Part shown: piece after piece, positions 12,064 through 27,400 of the stretch | Layout of the letters: every line of letters begins with the position of its first letter | Position numbering within the stretch: the stretch's first letter is position 1 | NCBI GenBank assembly: GCA_916610825.1 | Contig: OU744450.1 | Coordinates: 24,346,430-24,410,429, forward strand | Length of the DNA: 64,000 nt | Source: Haliclystus octoradiatus | Lineage: Eukaryota; Cnidaria; Staurozoa; Stauromedusae; Haliclystidae | Direction of reading: 5' to 3' | Translations under genes and position numbers: made by a program | The notes under the pieces: model-generated | Databases searched by the model: none | The model's input: the letters and a program-made list of their open reading frames with translations, nothing else | Told to the model about the DNA's origin: nothing

Positions 12064-13125
12064 CTAGGATTGTACGGACAAATTAAACTGAATAGATTTA
12101 TTCCTTCATATTGGATTCCATGACGTTGCGCATTGACAATTTAGGCCTATCTGCCATGAAATCTGTTATAAAAATTGATCTGCAAGGCTGAGATTAATAA
12201 ATAAAGAGATTTACAATTTACAATTATTGCTGGAAAGTAACCACTCGTCTAGAAATCGGTATGGCGATATTGTCTTAACTATTTACTTACTACCCATGAA
12301 ATTATGGTAAATCTAGACTTTATTATGAAATTTCCATACAGTTTCTGAAGAAACTGATGCTGTATATTTAGGCCAGAGTCTAACAAAAGTTGGGATCCAC
12401 GATCCCGGAAGGATTGAGAAAATTCAGAAGAAACATGTTGGCCAAACGGTAAACCCCTACAAAAACTTCAGAAACAAATGATGTTTTAAGATTCCTGAAG
12501 GTTAAACCTTTTGCCAGGCATTGATTCATTGATTAGTTTCTCATTACTAATCAAGCTCATAATAACATCGATATATGAAACAAGCCCGCTAGTTTCGTCT
12601 TTACCGTAATATATTATTATAAATTTTCATTTTAAAACTCTATCAAATTATACATCCTTTTCTTCAAAATATATATAGATTAATTATCACAAAATGTATC
12701 ATTATGTTCAATAATTTCTTGGTTTTTATTTATTGTAAAGGTGAACGTATACCGGTAAACTAAATCAACTTTATATAATTTCTATGTTTTGATTGTATAA
12801 ATTTTCTATGGAAAAATCATTTGAAACCAAACACTTCAAATCCATTATATATCATTTCACTGCCAAATCTGGAAAAATTATTAATTTTAAATCATAATAA
12901 TTTAATTGCAAATCTTTTTTCATCATGGTTTGACAAAACGTTATTGGCTTCTCAAAGATTTTTTAATAACTAATTCAACAGTTGTCAATCAGTTCTATTT
13001 TTGGTTTCTCATCTCGCTATATAAAATTTGTACTCTTTCTAAAAATATTTATTGTGAAAACTTCTGTGGATATGAGTGAGTGAATGCTAAGAAAGTAGCG
13101 TTATCTAGTCCTTACGAACTGTATA

Positions 13126-15190
13126 TCAAGATGGATTTTGTTGGCTTGTTGTTGGTTGTGTTGTTTTCATTTCGAACAATTCTTTGACAAGAATAGCTTT
13201 TTCATGTTCTAACTTTTCAATTTTCCCTTTGAGGTTTTCAGAATCCTGTTCAAAGATAAAATCCTCAATCAAAAACCTATCAGAAAATGCTTCAAAGCAA
13301 TCAGGCTGTCACAACTGTGGATTCATTAGCCACTCAGGCTATGTGATTACTGTTGTGACTACATGAATAATTTGGTTTCAGACGCTGGTATAGGAATTCC
13401 ATGCATGATTTTACACTCAATGGAGTTTTTCCAGGCGGGTTAATTGAGAGGCGTTCGGAACGCCTGAACACGATCCAATTACTGGAGCGTTCCTATTCCG
13501 TTTCATATGCTGTTCTCAAGTTGATCTTTGATTTTTGATTAAAGCATAAAAGGATAGGCACATGCCTAGAACAGCATATGAACCATACCTAAGGTCGTTT
13601 TGCATCTATGGAACTGCATGCCTAAATATTTTGAGCAAAGTAATTTAAATTGAATTATTTCCAGGCTACAAATCCTTAAACGCAAAACCAACTATGTTAT
13701 ATAATGTGTTCAAATTGATTTACAACTTAACGAATTCCATGGTAGGAAAAGGAAGTTTGCAGAAACACCTAAGAAATTCAAGTTGTTTTGAAAAGACGAA
13801 TTACAAATGAAACTGCTTGTCTGCTTGAAAATGACAAATGATGAATAGCTGGTTATTTTTAATATAACCTGAAATTAATTATGCCTATTTATAAGCAGAA
13901 GTGAATATGCTCAATTTAACAGTTGCTGTAAATGTTATATTTGGTAGTGTTGGATTTCCTTTTTTTCTCTCGAAAAAGCACGTTGTGACATTAACGAGCC
14001 TTAATGTTCAAACCTTCTATTATGATTAGATGCAGTTATGACAAAATTAAGGCAAAAATAGAACTTTATTTACTAAAAAAATAGTATCAAACATTTAAAA
14101 ATAGAATTTGTGGGTTGTTGATATTTTAATTATTAAAAATTATTGTTTGAAAATGAATATACTTTATATTGACAAGAATACAAACCGTGTTCTGTTTTGT
14201 TGAGACTTCTGTTGATACAGTTGTAGCCTGCCTGTGGTGATTCCCACAACTTTCATTGTTGTTGCTATGGTAACCTGAAGAAAAGAAGACACAGATAAAC
14301 GAAATTTGCAAATACGTACTTCAATGTAAAAGTCTCCCAAAAGTCTGCAACTTGTATATATGCTAAAACGAATTATTTTTAATTTTTTATGTCATAATTG
14401 TATTAACGACATATGTTTAAGAAAATTAAATATTGATGTGATAGCTTTGAAGGCTTTGGGGCAATCGTCGGATCAGTTAAAGATGAAATCGGTTGAAACT
14501 GTCAAAGACAACTGTCACGCGGTTTTTTCGTCATCACGATTCACACGAAAATGACATCCGTCTAAATTTTCTCTGTCTATTTCGGCATTTTTCCGACTAA
14601 AATAACCTGTTAATCACGCTTCACGCACCTTTGCCATGTACATTCACAGCGCTGGAGGCAATATCGTTGAGTTTTGGCGCTGCCAAATTATTGCCGCATT
14701 CATCAACGAGGCTTCGATTTGATATTGCAAATATATATGATGTAGGTCGTAATTTTGGTTTTTTAACCGATTGACCTTTCAATGTTGTTAATGCCATTTT
14801 AACACTATAATAAAATTGTTGAAATGTTATAAATTGATGACCAGTTGATGCTTCTGATAAGGCATTTAATGTGAGTTGAAATGGATGCATATTTTTAACA
14901 TCATTTTCACGTAATCGTAATACAACATTTTCATTATTACTAGGCTTTGTAGATTTGGCATCATCATTTAATTCAACATTATTATTTGAATCTTTTGCTG
15001 GTGATGATTTCTTCAAATCCCAATAACGTTTTAATTCATCTAGTTCTATATATCCATCTTTATCCGTGTCTAAAATATCAAATAAAATACGAAATTGTCG
15101 TACAAATTCAGGTTGCAATATAATTTCCTCTTTATTTTGTCCATCGCTTGTTTCTTCACCATTTCTTCGAAGTAATAATTTCTCACTCAT
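13126..15190 (-). CDS. SAPCD1/2-like protein (suppressor APC domain family)
   Basis: Three exons join in phase: 15190-14629, 14274-14186 and 13245-13126, giving 256 residues. Near residues 27-60 is the EF-hand-like SAPC N-terminal module (EFVRQFRILFDILDTDKDGY then IELDELKRYW). Its second half, at about residues 100-135, is FQLTLNALSEASTGHQFITF then QQFYYSVKMALTTLKG. The last exon is a short coiled coil (LKGKIEKLEHEKAILVKELF) matching the family's C-terminal heptads. Vertebrate SAPCD2 controls spindle orientation and cell polarity at the cortex; SAPCD1 is its paralogue, and which one this equals is unclear. The loop DTDKDGYIELDE keeps plausible Ca2+ ligands, unlike what I recall of human SAPCD2. 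Without splicing the frame would stop at 14621. A possible AATAAA signal lies at 13053-13048. Confidence 0.8.
13440..13590. repeat. nested hairpins in SAPCD-like intron
   Basis: AGGCGTTCGGAACGCCT (near 13451) is a near-perfect palindrome. TCATATGCTGTTCT (near 13504) pairs with AGAACAGCATATGA about 60 bp later. The origin is unknown, perhaps a small foldback element. Confidence 0.4.
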
Positions 15191-15443
15191 AGTAACTGAT
15201 TATAATCTTAATTAAATAGATATGATATTATCAATGGCATCGCTAAACAAAATCAATGCTTTTATTCGCTGAGTAATCTGCACAAAAAAGTGTGCGTGTT
15301 CGATTTATGAAAATTTGTAAACAAACCCCCTAGCTGTTTCAATATGAGATTTTATCAATACGAGGAGAAGTTCTTTTGCAACAACATGGCGGATTGTTGG
15401 CAGTGATCAAAACACGTGTTGGTAAATTTATAACGTGTTTAAT
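15191..15443. promoter_or_regulatory. bidirectional promoter region, SAPCD-like / PES1
   Basis: Only 253 bp separate the start codons of two divergent genes, so the two core promoters must be shared or overlapping. The stretch contains AACATGGCGG (near 15383-15392), a YY1-like core common near start sites of housekeeping genes, and CACGTG-related AACACGTGTT near 15411. No TATA box is evident. Confidence 0.6.
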
Positions 15444-18400
15444 ATGGCAGGACAGAAGAAAAAAAAGGTAAATTATTGAAAACAATAAACATATATAGTA
15501 TTTTGATAAAATGTCTAATTTTTATACGAAATTCTGTCTGTTTACTGCAAATAATATCTGAAGAGAATTAGATTAGAGAACCCCGTTTGAACAATTCGGG
15601 AAGTCTTGGCCTCCTTATTTTGAAGAAAGGAAAGGCGAATGTTGTATATATCTCGATCAAGAACTTAATTTGAATTACTGTCATTATCGAACTAGTGCCT
15701 AATAAGTTAAAAAGTTGATTATATAGTGTATAAAGCAGACTTATCAACTTGAGATTTGAAAGAACAGTGAGATTTTTGAAATTCCGTATTTTGGGGATAA
15801 AATGTAGGGCCCTTCCTGGAGGGGCTGCCAAATTGTAGAGGGTCTGGGGACATGCATTTTGTTACGGATTCAAAATGGCTTGTAACGACAATTTACAACA
15901 ACATTTTGGATAATGTTGACACTTGCGCATGTAGCTAAAACATAAAAGCAGTTTAGAAACAACACCCTGAATAATCAAACAGAGTATAAGTCAAGCTGTT
16001 GAAAATTAATTGGATTACCAAAGAGTTTTTTACACAGAAAATAGGGACATTTTCTTAAGATTGAATTTTGCCTGGAGAAAGTGAGAGAAGACGTGAGACC
16101 GTGAGAATCAGTGTAAAAGCGTGAGACTTAGAAGGTCTGATAAAGTAAAGGAAATGTACAGGAACGTTATAGTTCGAAGAAACATTTTCAGTGAAAATAA
16201 TTCAAACATTGTCAAACAGCATAATATAGAATCGAAAAAAGAAAAAATGTCCTCAGAAGGATTGAGAGTAGGCCTAAAATCATTGACTATTATGATGTTG
16301 TTTTTTTCCAGGGGGAAAGTGGCAGTGCTACTAACTACATTGCCAGGAATCAAGCATTGAGGAAACTGCAACTCAGTCTTCCTGATTTCAGGTACAGTAA
16401 AGTAAATATGTAACAGTGAGTCGGTGTGACTAGTTAGTGAACTTTGTAGACTGAGCGCAACAGAATTAAAACAGCAGGTTTCTCCGGGCAACTTGAAATT
16501 CACAGAAAATGTTCATAAAAATACCATAAGTAGATCTTGTTTTAGTCAAATTTTATTGTGGACCTCACCAGAGATAAATTTATAAATCATTTCACAGTCA
16601 GAGCCCTCTTAAATCATACATTTTGGGTTTTCGTCATGTCTCTATGGATTTGCAACATCTTGGGAGAGCAAAAGAATCAAAGACCATGAAGCTCGCATGC
16701 AGCATTTTCTCAAAATGATAAGAAGACTTTGACAGTTAGTCATGAAATATAAATTGGATTTTTGAAGGGTTCACAATAAAATTTAACTAAAACAAGAAAT
16801 AAGTATTTTAGCAAATTTTTATGAACACTTTTGTTTGATTTTCAAGTTTGCCGGAGAAACCTGTCATTTAAGTTCTTATTTTAGTTTTAGTTTAGTGGTA
16901 GTGTTTTTGGAGGACTCATACGTTAGCAAAGATAGCTGTTTACATAAAACAATTAAGCACACCTGTAATTAGTCTAGATGTTTAATATATGTGTTATATG
17001 TGTTATTCCTCGTTTCTATCAGACCTGAGACAAGAGAAAATCCATCCAAAACATTTGTTTTGCTATTGTTCTAGCAGTTTTCAAACGATTTTCCTCTTTT
17101 TGACTGAGCTCGACTCTCGTGCCTGCATCATCCCATAAGCAAAACAGCTTGGATAAATCCCTATTTAAGGATCACTATTGATTGTCGTCAGGAGGGGTAT
17201 CTGGCCATAGAACACATAAACATTGTATATACTAATAAATTAACCAGCTGTCCTGGGAAATTCTAATAGCATAACATGGTTCATAGATAAAATAAGAAAG
17301 GTTTATATTCTATTTGTGTAAAACCCATAATCACACGTACACAAATACTCCACTTATCCACATACACAATTTGTTCACACCAATTTATAAAAGTTCTTTG
17401 TATTCGATTATTATTTAATTGTTCATTAAATCAGCATCTACAGTGACGTGACTATAGAGCTGCATTATTGCGTTGCTATCAAGCGTGATAAACTCCAGAT
17501 TGACAGTTAGTCGTCAAAAGTCTCCCATCGCGGAAGGAGGGAAAAGACTGTAATACTGAAAAAACCATCGTCGTCGTTATCATTGTTGTATTGATTAATA
17601 CATCAACTTATGATAAAATTAGAAACAAGGAATTATTTTGGCTGTTGCCGTTCATCGTTCACTTATATTAACGCCTTTGGTTGTGCCATTGTGTCATTTT
17701 TTGTGTATTGTCTAAATTCTAGAGACGTGTATTTCACTTTCCCTACAAGGAGTCTTGATACAATTCATTATATAATCATTTAATATTTCTTCCATAGACG
17801 CCTGTGCATCTTAAAAGGTATTTATCCAAGAGAACCAAAAAATAAAAAAAAGGTTAACAAAGGTAGTACGGCAAACAGAACATACTACTATGTCAAAGAT
17901 ATCAAGTTTCTTGCTCATGAGCCTTTACTGGAGAAATTTCGCGAATTTAAAATATTTATGCGAAAATTGAAGCGAGCTGTTGGAAGAGAAGATGACGACA
18001 CTGCAAAAAGATTGCGAGAAAATAAACCAGTTTATAAATTAGATCATTTGATCAAGGAAAGGTAAGAGAAACATTATCACTTCTTTGTATGTTTTAGACG
18101 AACCTGGTTTTTCAATTATGATGCCAGATGATACTAGTCAAGATATTATATTATAATAATAATAATTGTTATTATTATATTATATTATATTACACCACAG
18201 ATTATAACAACCAGATACGGCATTGAAAGTCGAATTCATTGTATTTTCGAATTCAATTGTTCTCGGCGGCCATTATGTTTATTGCCTCTCGATGACCTGG
18301 CTGCAGTTACGCGCTAAAATTGCAACGGAAAAACGTGATAAATTTGCACCTATTTTGAGGGCAAATTACATGTTTCTTTTGCGCCCAATTTTCATGCTAA

Positions 18401-21400
18401 AGGAAAGTAACAGGAAAGCATATCTTCTAGTTTGAGATGATCGTTTGATAATGGTATATTGTGTCTGGAAGACAATATTTTATTGACTTATGAAAGTTGA
18501 ACAAAATCATTGATTTTACTGAAGAGAAAAACTGGCTATAAATTATAAATACAAGCAGTTTTTGATGAATAAATTTACAATTACATTGCAAATAATATTT
18601 CATATTATGATTTCATTAATTTGTCGAATGTATGTGGCTCTTTAGGCCTACACGAATTTTCCGAGTTTGAAATGCCATGGTTTTGGAGTGCGTGTGATCA
18701 TATTCGATCGAAAATAATGACAAAAACAAAAGCAGTAATTTCCGTAAAAATCCACTCCAAATAGTCTATGCTTTGACAGTGTGTGCGTTATTCCATATCA
18801 CCAAGCATCAGTGCATATTATTTTACAGTTTGCAATGAAATTTATGTGACAAGCTATAAATATTGTCGTCCTTTCTTCATTTCAACCGTAGACTTTTTAT
18901 GTTTTTGAATTAATGGCATTTAAAATAAATTTGCTAATATCAAAATTATGATTTTAAATTTTACATATTGCGTACCATCCATCCACTCGCATTGAGTAGC
19001 TTGAGAAGGCTGAATTCAGCTTCAAAAGTAAATTATTTCAGGCATCATTTTGTCGATAATTCCCTAAAATCGTAATGGACAATGATGAAATGCGTCAAAA
19101 AATGGGCAACAAACATAATGGCCGTTATTTGACCAATGACAATTTTCGAACGTTCAGTGCCATATCTGGTTGTTATAATCTGTGTATTACACCATGCAAT
19201 GATTACCTGTAAACTCAAAACGAATACTGGTATATGCATAATTTAGCCTATTTATGCTCAAATCCCCAAGTTATCATGAAGTGTATTATAGCACATAGAT
19301 GTACTATATTGTAGTGGTGGGTTCGATTTATCGATTGATCGATTATGTTTTCATGAATCGATTACCGGTATGAAATTTTGAATCGATTAATCGTAAATTT
19401 TTTTTTTGTTTCTTTAGCGTTTTTTTTGTACAATAAATTAGTTTATTATTTATATGGTGTTCTGTTCATTCTAAATGTAGATCTTATTTATCAAAAACAA
19501 AGCTCCTTTGATTTATTCCTTTGCAATTAAACGTTCTTTGAATAGATTGTAAATGTTTGTTTATATCACGAAGAGTTGTAATTCAACTCCGTTAGTTATT
19601 TGCCACGCCATTTGACAGCATTTCTGATATGGTCTTTTGTTATCATCAAGAAGTCATCACCTTTCCAGCGTTATGATAAAAACATGTTCGAAAATACGTG
19701 AGGGTAAGAACAGTTTATTTTACTTCTAATCATTCAAATTTATGCTCTTAATTCTAAACCTAAACACAAATTGTTTTGGAATAATTAATAGTTTCATCAT
19801 TGATTCAGTATTTGCATGTTATTCTATTTTTTCAATGAAGAAAATGGATTGAAAATTCGAAATATATAGAGCCTACAAATAACAAAAACACGCGACAAGA
19901 CAAATTGATAAGGGAAATACAAATTAACACGATGAGATAATCAAACATATTTGAAGTGAATTCATTTTATTTATTTCACGAGGAAACACCTTTCATGTAA
20001 ACTTTATAATAAATAATTTCTGAAGAAATGGAATACAAAAGCCGTAAAAAATTTTCAAACTTTCAACCACTGGTGACGTAGATAACTTGTGAATACAATA
20101 AATCTATTGTTTTCTTCGAACGATTAATTGATTCTGAATCGATTCTTGTCCTCGATTAATCGATTATGAAAAAATCCGAATCGACCCAGCCCTACTCTAT
20201 TGGGTATCTTGAATTAGGGAAACTCCTCTACCCTGTATGATTATGTATGACCTTTGTCCTTTAGCATACATGCTAGAGAGACTTATCAGAAAAAGTTGTT
20301 CTACTCAACGAAATAAATAAGAAGGTTTGACCGCAAAACTAGCAACTTTGTCAAGCTGTTACGTTTCGATCGGTTTAGCAAGTCACTGTCTACTTCTTAC
20401 GAATTGGCACAATCTTGCAACAAACAAAATCATATGTATCCCGATGTTGCATGATTGTATTTCATTAGCCTTTCGCGATTTGACAAAGGAAGAACAACTT
20501 TCTGTAAGAAGTCTTTCTAGCCTGTGTGCCACGACTGTCTGTTTAATGGAGAAAAACGTGGGATAGAAGCTCTTGCCTGATCTTGAAAGTTGAATGAATC
20601 CTATGTTCTTTATACAGTAATTTGATCTGCGTTGTTTGCATATTTTCAGTTTTAAATGAAAATACTGATTGTTTTTTTACATATAATTTGCAATTCTATT
20701 CAGGTATCCAACATTTGTCGACGCTATTCGTGATCTAGATGATTCATTATCGATGGTCGCATTGTTTTCAACTATGCCACAAGACGATAAAATCAAGGTA
20801 GGCAAGTAAACAAAAGTTTAAGCCTCAGTTAAGTTTGAAACTTGTCAAAATGTATTACAAAACTTGATTTTTGATCAATTTAGCTCAGACTGTTGCGATC
20901 CTAGATCCGAATTACTGACTTTTCTCATACCCTGCCATCTGTCTACATGAAAACAAGCTTGAAGGTTTTAAACTTAATGGAACATTGTATGCTGGGGTCT
21001 TTTACGGTGTATATCCTGGATTTTCTATTCGTACATGTCCTTCTATTTTTACTGTGGGCGATCGTTAGCCCTCCAAAAATGCCGTTAAAGTGATGCGTTT
21101 GGACTATTTTTATGTCTCGCTCTTTTCCGCCACCAGGAACCTGTTTATTTTCCACAAAATGGTCACTCTGACTGCATTTTTGGAGGGGTAGTAATCTCAC
21201 ACAGCAAAAACAGAAGGAGAACATGTATGAATAGTTTTTTTCTCCGTCTAAAGATCTATCTGGGATATACGCTCGGATAAAATTTATAATAATGCAGGAT
21301 TAATACATGTATTGCTATTCAAACAGGATGTAAACAAAACTTCTCTTGTTTAATCCAATTATTGAATAGTTTGTAAAATTCTATTTTTTTTTTATTTCTC

Positions 21401-24400
21401 AGGTAGATGTCGTACGCATGTGCAAAAAATTAATGGGTATGTACTATGTAAGAAAACTGAGACTGTCTCCTGATTGTCACTCTTATGTAAACATTACTCT
21501 ATGTAAATATGTATTGGGCTAAAAAGCAATGTCAGATTAATATCATTGGGGGTCGTACGCTAAGGAACTGAAAGAAAATTTCAAATTATTTTTACGTTGT
21601 CAGTTAAATATTTATTTGAATCAAGTTTGATGAAGCAAAATTCCAAACATATGTTTTAACAAAAATTTTGCTTAAGAGTTCAAAAAGTAAAAAGTTCAAA
21701 GCAAAATATTTCATTGTACCCTTTGCATATGATTATAAGACACATAAACATTTGTGCTTCATCTATACAAACTGAATCTCTCCTTTGTGGGCATATATGC
21801 TAATATCTAGCTTGTGGCTGAATTCAAAAAACTTACATCCTAGATTCCAGAAGGCTAGAGCAAATTCAAAAGAAAATTGATAATTTTCTGATTTATAGGC
21901 CAAACCTCAAAAAAAAAATCAGAAGAAATTTTCTAGGATTCCATAAAGATAATCCTTTTGTCGAACCCTGGTTATTAATTATTATCAAATGTTATCTTTT
22001 GTTGTTGCAGTTGAATTCATGCATTACATCATTGCATCAAAATCGTTACGAAAGGTAATCTGAAATCCAAATTTATCAAAATACGCTGTTTGTGTTTCCT
22101 CTCACTTTACGGTGGTATTTTAAAATATTTCTGTTTGTTTTTATTAAAGGTTTTCATTTCCATTAAAGGAATTTATTTTCAAGCAGAAATTCAAGGTCAA
22201 AATGTAACATGGATCACTCCTCATCAATTCACGCATGAGGTGCGAGCAATATTATATTATGTTTCACTATTACAAATTGTAATTGTAGAAGATGTAAGCA
22301 GAAGCAGCACTGGATTAGCAAATGTGGCATTGAGGACTAATAGACAGGGTCTGTCGAATGCGTGAATCCCACATTCCTAAATTCCATTAGGCTAGAGCAA
22401 ATTAAGAATATATTATTATAATTTCTAGGCCAAACTTCAATAAAAAATAATCTGAAGAAAATTTGCGTATGCTCTAGGATTCCAGAAGTCTAAACATTTT
22501 GACGGAAGCTGCCACGAGGATATGAGAAATGTCTGTATTTCAGCTGAACTTCAATTCAGAATCTGTCTTTTTCAACTGAGAAAACACTTGGAAAAGGTAT
22601 TCCCAACTTCCATCTCCTATAGGTATACAGTAAAGCCTGTTATAACCTTCACCTCTATGCAGCAACCACCTGTCTATAGTGGTCACTCTTGCAATGTCTA
22701 AAATAGTATTTTCTATTGAATCAAACCTGTATGTAAAGGCCACCTGTCTATAATGGTCAAATTATCTACCTCTCGTAGCTGGCCAGTGTGTTATTTGTAT
22801 GTCTGAGGATATGTGTGTCCAACAAATGCATTCCCTCAAAATCCAAGCTATGCATTGGTGTACTTATGTGTCGGTGTTTTCATTTGATTTGCAGCCTCCA
22901 GAGGATGTGGATTTTAGGATCATGTTGACATTCCTCGAGTTTTACACAACAGTTCTTGGATTTACAAATTTTCATCTTTACCATCAATTGAATTTACATT
23001 ATCCACCAAAGGTACGTAGCCCTTTGTTTGTTATTTGATTCATGCTATGTTCATTCCATTGTGTAGCAGAAGGCAATATCACAAACTTGACGAATATCTG
23101 TCTTTCTCTACTTTTATGAAACTACCTCTAAAAGCTTTTTATTTTTTGAAATTTGGAAAGAACATCTATACCGTAGTCTTGGTATTTTATTATCTGTTAT
23201 ACTCTGATGACCAGGGCCAGACAAAAGTCTAGAAAATGCTTAGACCTTGAAGTGAGAGGCTAGAAAAATTCAGAAGGAAAATGCTAAAGGTAATGTTAAA
23301 ATTATTAAAAAATATATAAATCAAAGCTCAATTATGCTGGTAGTGATCAGTATTTCAATTTCAAGTTTTCATGTATAATTTAACATTTTCCAAACTCTTT
23401 TTCAAAACAAATGATAAGACAAGACTAGATAAGACTTATGTTCTGCGGTCAAACTCTTCATGTTAATTCGATAAAGGAGAACAACTTTTTTCCATGAGTT
23501 TCGTCATCTTGTGTGCTGAAGGTTGGACGTATTCACACAGGGTAAAGGAGTTTGCCTATGCTGTCTTTCCCAGAAGAACTTTTGAAACATGTTTTATTTC
23601 CTTAACCGTGAACCCATTCATTTTCTTAGCACCAATGTCTTTGCGATGTCTGTGTTGTTTGTGACACAATATTCAATAATAAATACATAGTAAAAAATAA
23701 TTACTGAATTTCTTGTCTCATCCGCTGTCTAGTTGGTTAGCCCTAGTTGGTTAGACCTGATGCACTATTTCTATTTTATTGTTTAACAATTTTTTTGTTC
23801 TAGTTATTGATTGACGAGAAACTTACCGACGACGATAAAAACTATTGCGACGCAATGGAACTTCATGACGAAGTAAGTTCTATTCTTGAAAGTTTTCCAA
23901 TTGTAAATTTGTTTCAAATCTTCAATTTTTCATAATTTAATTTTGTTTTTATAGAGGTTGGCGGCACTCAGTCAAGCTTTGGCTCACATTAGTCCAGGTA
24001 AGAATTCCACTCTGTATATAATTACGTTCTTTTTAAATATCGGTTACCTGTTCAAATGCAATTAAATTAAATTTATCCAATGACCACAAACCGTCTAAGC
24101 TTTCAGGTTTTTTACACTGGGGTGGTTGGTTAGTGGGTTACCGTAGTGTTGTTTGTTGGAGCATGTACAGTGAAACCTGTATAAACAGCCAGCTAAGAGA
24201 GGTAGATAAATTGACCACTATAGACAGGTGGTCTTTATATACAGGTTTGATTCAATATAAAATACTATTTTAGACATTGCAAGAGTGACCACTATAACCA
24301 GGTGGTTGCTGTATAGAGGTGACCATTATAACAGGTTTGACTGTATGACTTTTAATGGCCAGATATCCTTCTACCCCTTGCTGATGCCAACCAATGGTGC

Positions 24401-27400
24401 TCCTGCCATGGATTGAATCCAATACAATGCGGGCTGAGGTCAACGTCCTAACAACTACATTAGGGAAATCACTAGGTTACCCAAGCAGACATAAGACGTT
24501 GGACTATCTTTTGGTTTTTATCTGAATTCCAGAAATGTTTAATGTTGTTGCTCCTGAATTATCGTCGTAATTCTTCCCTTGTAGTCGTTAAGAAACAGTT
24601 ACATTATACTCATTTCCTTATGTTGCTACAATCGAACTTGGTTAATATCCCCTCTCCCACCTTGCTACATATTCCCACATAAAACTGATTTCTATTTTCC
24701 ATTCTCCATACAAACTCTCATAATCCTACCTCGCTTAATGTCATGCTTTTCATCCGTACCAGAGGGGATATATTAAGCAAGTTCGACTGTATTGATATCA
24801 CTACGAATTGTCAAACACTGACATCTTATTGAAGACCTACTTAATAGGGTACTGGATTTCACACATTACTATCAGTAGATTTACGATTTTAAGGTGCCTT
24901 GCAGTAGTTGAATGCGCAGAATCTAGACAAAATGTCTAAGTGAATTTCAGTACTATTTCAAAACCTGTCACCATTCCAGTATGTTTTCAGTAGGATTTTA
25001 GTAGCCATTCAGTATTTCCAAGATTCATTGAGTTTATTTTCATGTGTCAATTAACTAGCTATCCAGAATGTAAAAATGAGTGTCTGCAATGAAATTGTTC
25101 TGCTGGAGCATTTATAAACATCTCAACAATTATTTATTTAATAAAATTTTTATTTCTTTTGTTTAGATACTTTTCAAGATGATATTGTTGATGAGTTTGC
25201 TGGTGATACAGGAACCTCAGTAAGTTATCTAACTTTGTGTGTTATTTTGGTGTTGGAAACTTTATAATACCCTGGACAAATGACAACAACATTTTTGTGA
25301 CTTTTAAATCCGTTGAAACCACTTGTCATTTAATCTCTCTTTCGATTTTGTCTGACGTTGTTGATCGTATATTTCATTTATCGTATTGTGTTTGATGGGA
25401 ATTCAAACATTTGCCAAGGGTTTTTTCAGTCAAACGTCTTCGTCATCATCCCCATTCCCTTCTGAACCATTCGTTCATATTCTGTAAAACTCTTTCGATG
25501 TTATGACTTCTTTCAAACTCATCAAGACCCTCACCCTGCAAATTGTTCTATAAAAGTTTTAATAAAATCCATCTAGCCGCTCTTGAAGAGATTTTGCTTC
25601 AAAGCAACACAAAGACATGTTCTTAAAAACAGATCTGTTGCGTACAGGGTGTCACAAAGGTTTTAGGCTTCCGGTAACCACATTGCAAAATTGAAAACCT
25701 TACGTATCTTCAAACCTATCCCATGTAGCGTGTGTTATCTCATTTATCTATAACTTAAATTACAGGACATTGATTCTGCTTTGCAAAAAGAGAAAGATTC
25801 TTTACAACAACTATCCACGCTGTTCCATGGTTTAAAGTTTTATCTATCTCGAGAAGTACCTCGAGAAAGTGTATCATTTATAATTCGGTTAGTACAAATT
25901 TTCTTTGTTACACCAGATTGTTGTAAAGTGTGTAAAACTGAGAGCTAAGTCAGTGCAATGCAAATGGTTGACGTCATTGATGATCTTCCAAACCTTCATC
26001 TAGTAGCTAGTTGACATGCTTCTGTTGCTTCTGGTAATTTCCAAACATATGTTGAAGTAATTGTTCATTATCCAGTCGAATAAAAAAATTGATATAATAT
26101 ATCTGAGAAAATACGTAAAAATTGTTTATTGAGTCCTTGAAAATCTCATACACTGTTCATGAACGGTTACTGAACCTCAGTTTGTCAATGTTGAATGAAC
26201 GTGATAGTAATTTGTAAAAAGAGGCCAATGTTCGTAGGGGTTCACATACCCCCACGGTCCCCAATCAACTCCAAGCTTCTGAATCTCATTGTTATAATTT
26301 GTAGATGTCTAGGTGGTGAGGTATCCTGGGACAAGATGATTGCTCCAGGTGCAACATTTGAAGAAAGCGACACATCAATAACACATCAAATTGTTGACAG
26401 ACCAAATGTAAAGAAACAATCCGTATCAAGGTATGTACAATTAGTTTCTTTATTTAATCTATGTCTGTTAAACGGAATTAAACCATATTCAATATTGAAT
26501 GGCATTGCATATGAAGAAGGTGTTGGTCTTACTCTTTATAGTAGAGGTAATCTTCTACCTTATATATGATCATGATAAAAAACAAAACGAATTAATTAAA
26601 GTTTTTTTTTTTAAAAATAGCCCAAATAACTTAACGTATATTATTATCCAGGATATTAAAAACAAAATTCTACCTCATCGAAAATAAAATAATGAAATCC
26701 TTCTCGAGTCAAAATAAATCCTGTCGGTTCGGATTCGCAGACTTAGGAGTTCCCAGTAACCTTTTTAGTCAGTAATTTACATTTCCTGGTGCTTCCAACA
26801 ATACTGTGTAGCCTTCCACACTTTTTCTGCCTAATGCGCACTAATCATTCACCGCCCTAGATGCCATGTCCCTGCGCATTTTATGCAGTGGATAGAATGA
26901 AGTGGAGAAACTTTTTAGAATTTTGAAATTGGAATTGAATGAGAACGTTAATTATATATATATACTTGTTTTAGGAACTACGTCCAACCACAATGGATAT
27001 TCGATTGCGTCAACCAAAGGCGGTTATTACCCTTAGACGGTTATCTGCCTGGCGATGTGTTACCACCACATCTGTCACCATTTGTTGAAGAAACAGAAGA
27101 AGATTATGTGCCGCCAGAGAAAGCGGCCATTTTACAAGAAGAGAAAGAAACACTCAAAATTGAAGAAGCGCCCAAAGAGAAAGGTACATATGGTCAATCA
27201 GTTTAACCTATTGGTTAGCCTATCTTTTAATCAAATGTGTCCACTGTCCAACAATAAAAATTTCTTCTTCCGCAATCCCAAATTTTTCCCAACCTCATAA
27301 TTTTGAATTTTATAACACGCAATTTAAGGAACTTAAAGAAAGCAATTTATATCTAAAAACAATAGAAATTTCTTCAAATTTGTAGCATTGTTAGCTTCAA

